Source of the DNA: Mesorhizobium sp. 113-3-3 | Lineage (GTDB): Bacteria; Pseudomonadota; Alphaproteobacteria; Rhizobiales; Rhizobiaceae | Reading direction: 5' to 3' | Length of the DNA stretch: 64,000 nt | Assembly: GCF_016756495.1 (NCBI RefSeq) | Contig: NZ_AP023243.1 | Span: 6,576,501-6,640,500 of the forward strand | Shown: in pieces, positions 63,501 to 64,000 of the stretch | Numbering within the stretch: the first letter of the stretch is position 1 | Layout: each line of letters begins with the position of its first letter | Translations under genes and position numbers: made by a program | Notes under the pieces: model-generated | The model's input: the letters and a program-made list of their open reading frames with translations, nothing else | Database searches by the model: none | Told to the model about the DNA's origin: nothing

Positions 63501-64000
63501 TCAGCGCCTCCGGTTGGCGCGGGGATCGAATAGGTCGCGCAGGCCGTCCCCGAGTAGGTTGACGGCAAGGACCATGACGGCAAGGCAGATCCCGGGCGCG
63601 AAGATCGTCAATGGCGCGATGGCGAGATATAGGCGCGAACTGGCGATCATGTTGCCCCAGCTGGGGATCTCGGGTGGCACGCCCACGCCGAGGAAGCTCA
63701 GCCCCGCCTCCGTCAGGATCGCGCTGGCGCAGACAGTAGCGCCCTGGACCATCAGCGCAGGAATGGTACTCGGCAGGATATGCCGCCACAGCACCTTGGG
63801 CAGTCGCGCACCGCCGCAAAGCGCGGCCTCCACATAGGGACGCTCGCGAACCCCCAGAACCACCGAACGAACAAGCCGCGCGACGGCTGGCGTCTCGGGG
63901 ATCGCGATGGCGACGATGAGGATGCCGATTCCCGGTCCTGTTAGAGAGATGAGCGCAATAGCCAGCAAGATCGTCGGGATCGACATCAGGCCGTCCATAA
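63501..64000 (-). CDS. Peptide ABC transporter permease, DppC/OppC type (5' end outside the window)
   Basis: The last 166 or so codons of a permease: [20 protein letters not shown], the EAA loop [40 protein letters not shown] and WGNMI, ending [23 protein letters not shown] plus W-G-xM is diagnostic of the C-type permease. The start and the first membrane segments lie beyond the right edge, where a B-type permease and binding protein should also be. Confidence 0.93.
   Translation of the reverse strand, partial: MDGLMSIPTILLAIALISLTGPGIGILIVAIAIPETPAVARLVRSVVLGVRERPYVEAALCGGARLPKVLWRHILPSTIPALMVQGATVCASAILTEAGLSFLGVGVPPEIPSWGNMIASSRLYLAIAPLTIFAPGICLAVMVLAVNLLGDGLRDLFDPRANRRR

Overview
The window looks like accessory DNA from a high-GC alphaproteobacterium of the Rhizobiales, most likely Mesorhizobium or a close relative. 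The evidence is a LuxI/LuxR/DUF2285 control locus arranged like that of the M. loti symbiosis island (ICEMlSym), a Ros/MucR regulator, DUF982 proteins, and a small RNA of the alpha-r14/'cuckoo' anti-Shine-Dalgarno type. Dense insertion sequences, many broken genes, an ArdC antirestriction protein at the left edge and no ribosomal or other core genes fit a symbiosis island/ICE or a symbiotic plasmid better than the core chromosome. I see no tRNA, rRNA or CRISPR.

Layout. 1-5.3 kb: ardC edge, an omptin outer-membrane protease, a dead integrase fragment, a GNAT, an AraC regulator with a threonine aldolase, then IS5 and ParB-like debris. 5.3-7.9 kb: OmpW porin behind a sigma54-like promoter, an intact P450 and a decayed second P450. 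8.0-18.2 kb: a methionine/SAM block consisting of a cobalamin riboswitch with metE (+), and an opposing operon sahR-like > glyA > metK > adenosine kinase (-). Between them lie a dead XRE gene, two DUF982 genes, a zinc-ligand-deficient MucR paralogue, the anti-SD sRNA and a double cold-shock protein.

18.5-24.3 kb: three small XRE regulators, an IS701 element, then the quorum-sensing switch: qseC-like/qseM-like divergent pair with two operator-like palindromes, and traR, tra box, traI, and an fseA-like gene that is split in two frames and needs a +1 frameshift. In ICEMlSym these genes decide whether the element excises and transfers. 24.6-34.9 kb: a catabolic block, all on the minus strand: methylaspartate ammonia-lyase, class III CoA-transferase, CitE-like lyase, LysR, aldehyde dehydrogenase, class I fumarase/mesaconase, Lrp, class III aminotransferase. 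The enzymes fit conversion of 3-methylaspartate via mesaconate and citramalate to pyruvate and acetyl-CoA.

35-46.3 kb: a transposon graveyard (IS5, IS66 with perfect 8-bp target duplication, IS110, two near-identical inverted IS3 copies, ISL3 and IS5 remnants) around a low-GC ATP-grasp ligase and a GNAT. 46.3-64 kb: a peptide/amide-scavenging region on the minus strand: two serine beta-lactamase-fold hydrolases, a carbamoylase-type hydrolase, an M20 peptidase, an amidase, a peptide-binding protein, a truncated permease, a CapA-like protein and a second dipeptide ABC system running off the right edge. An IS21 element sits in a decayed second copy of the M20 peptidase.
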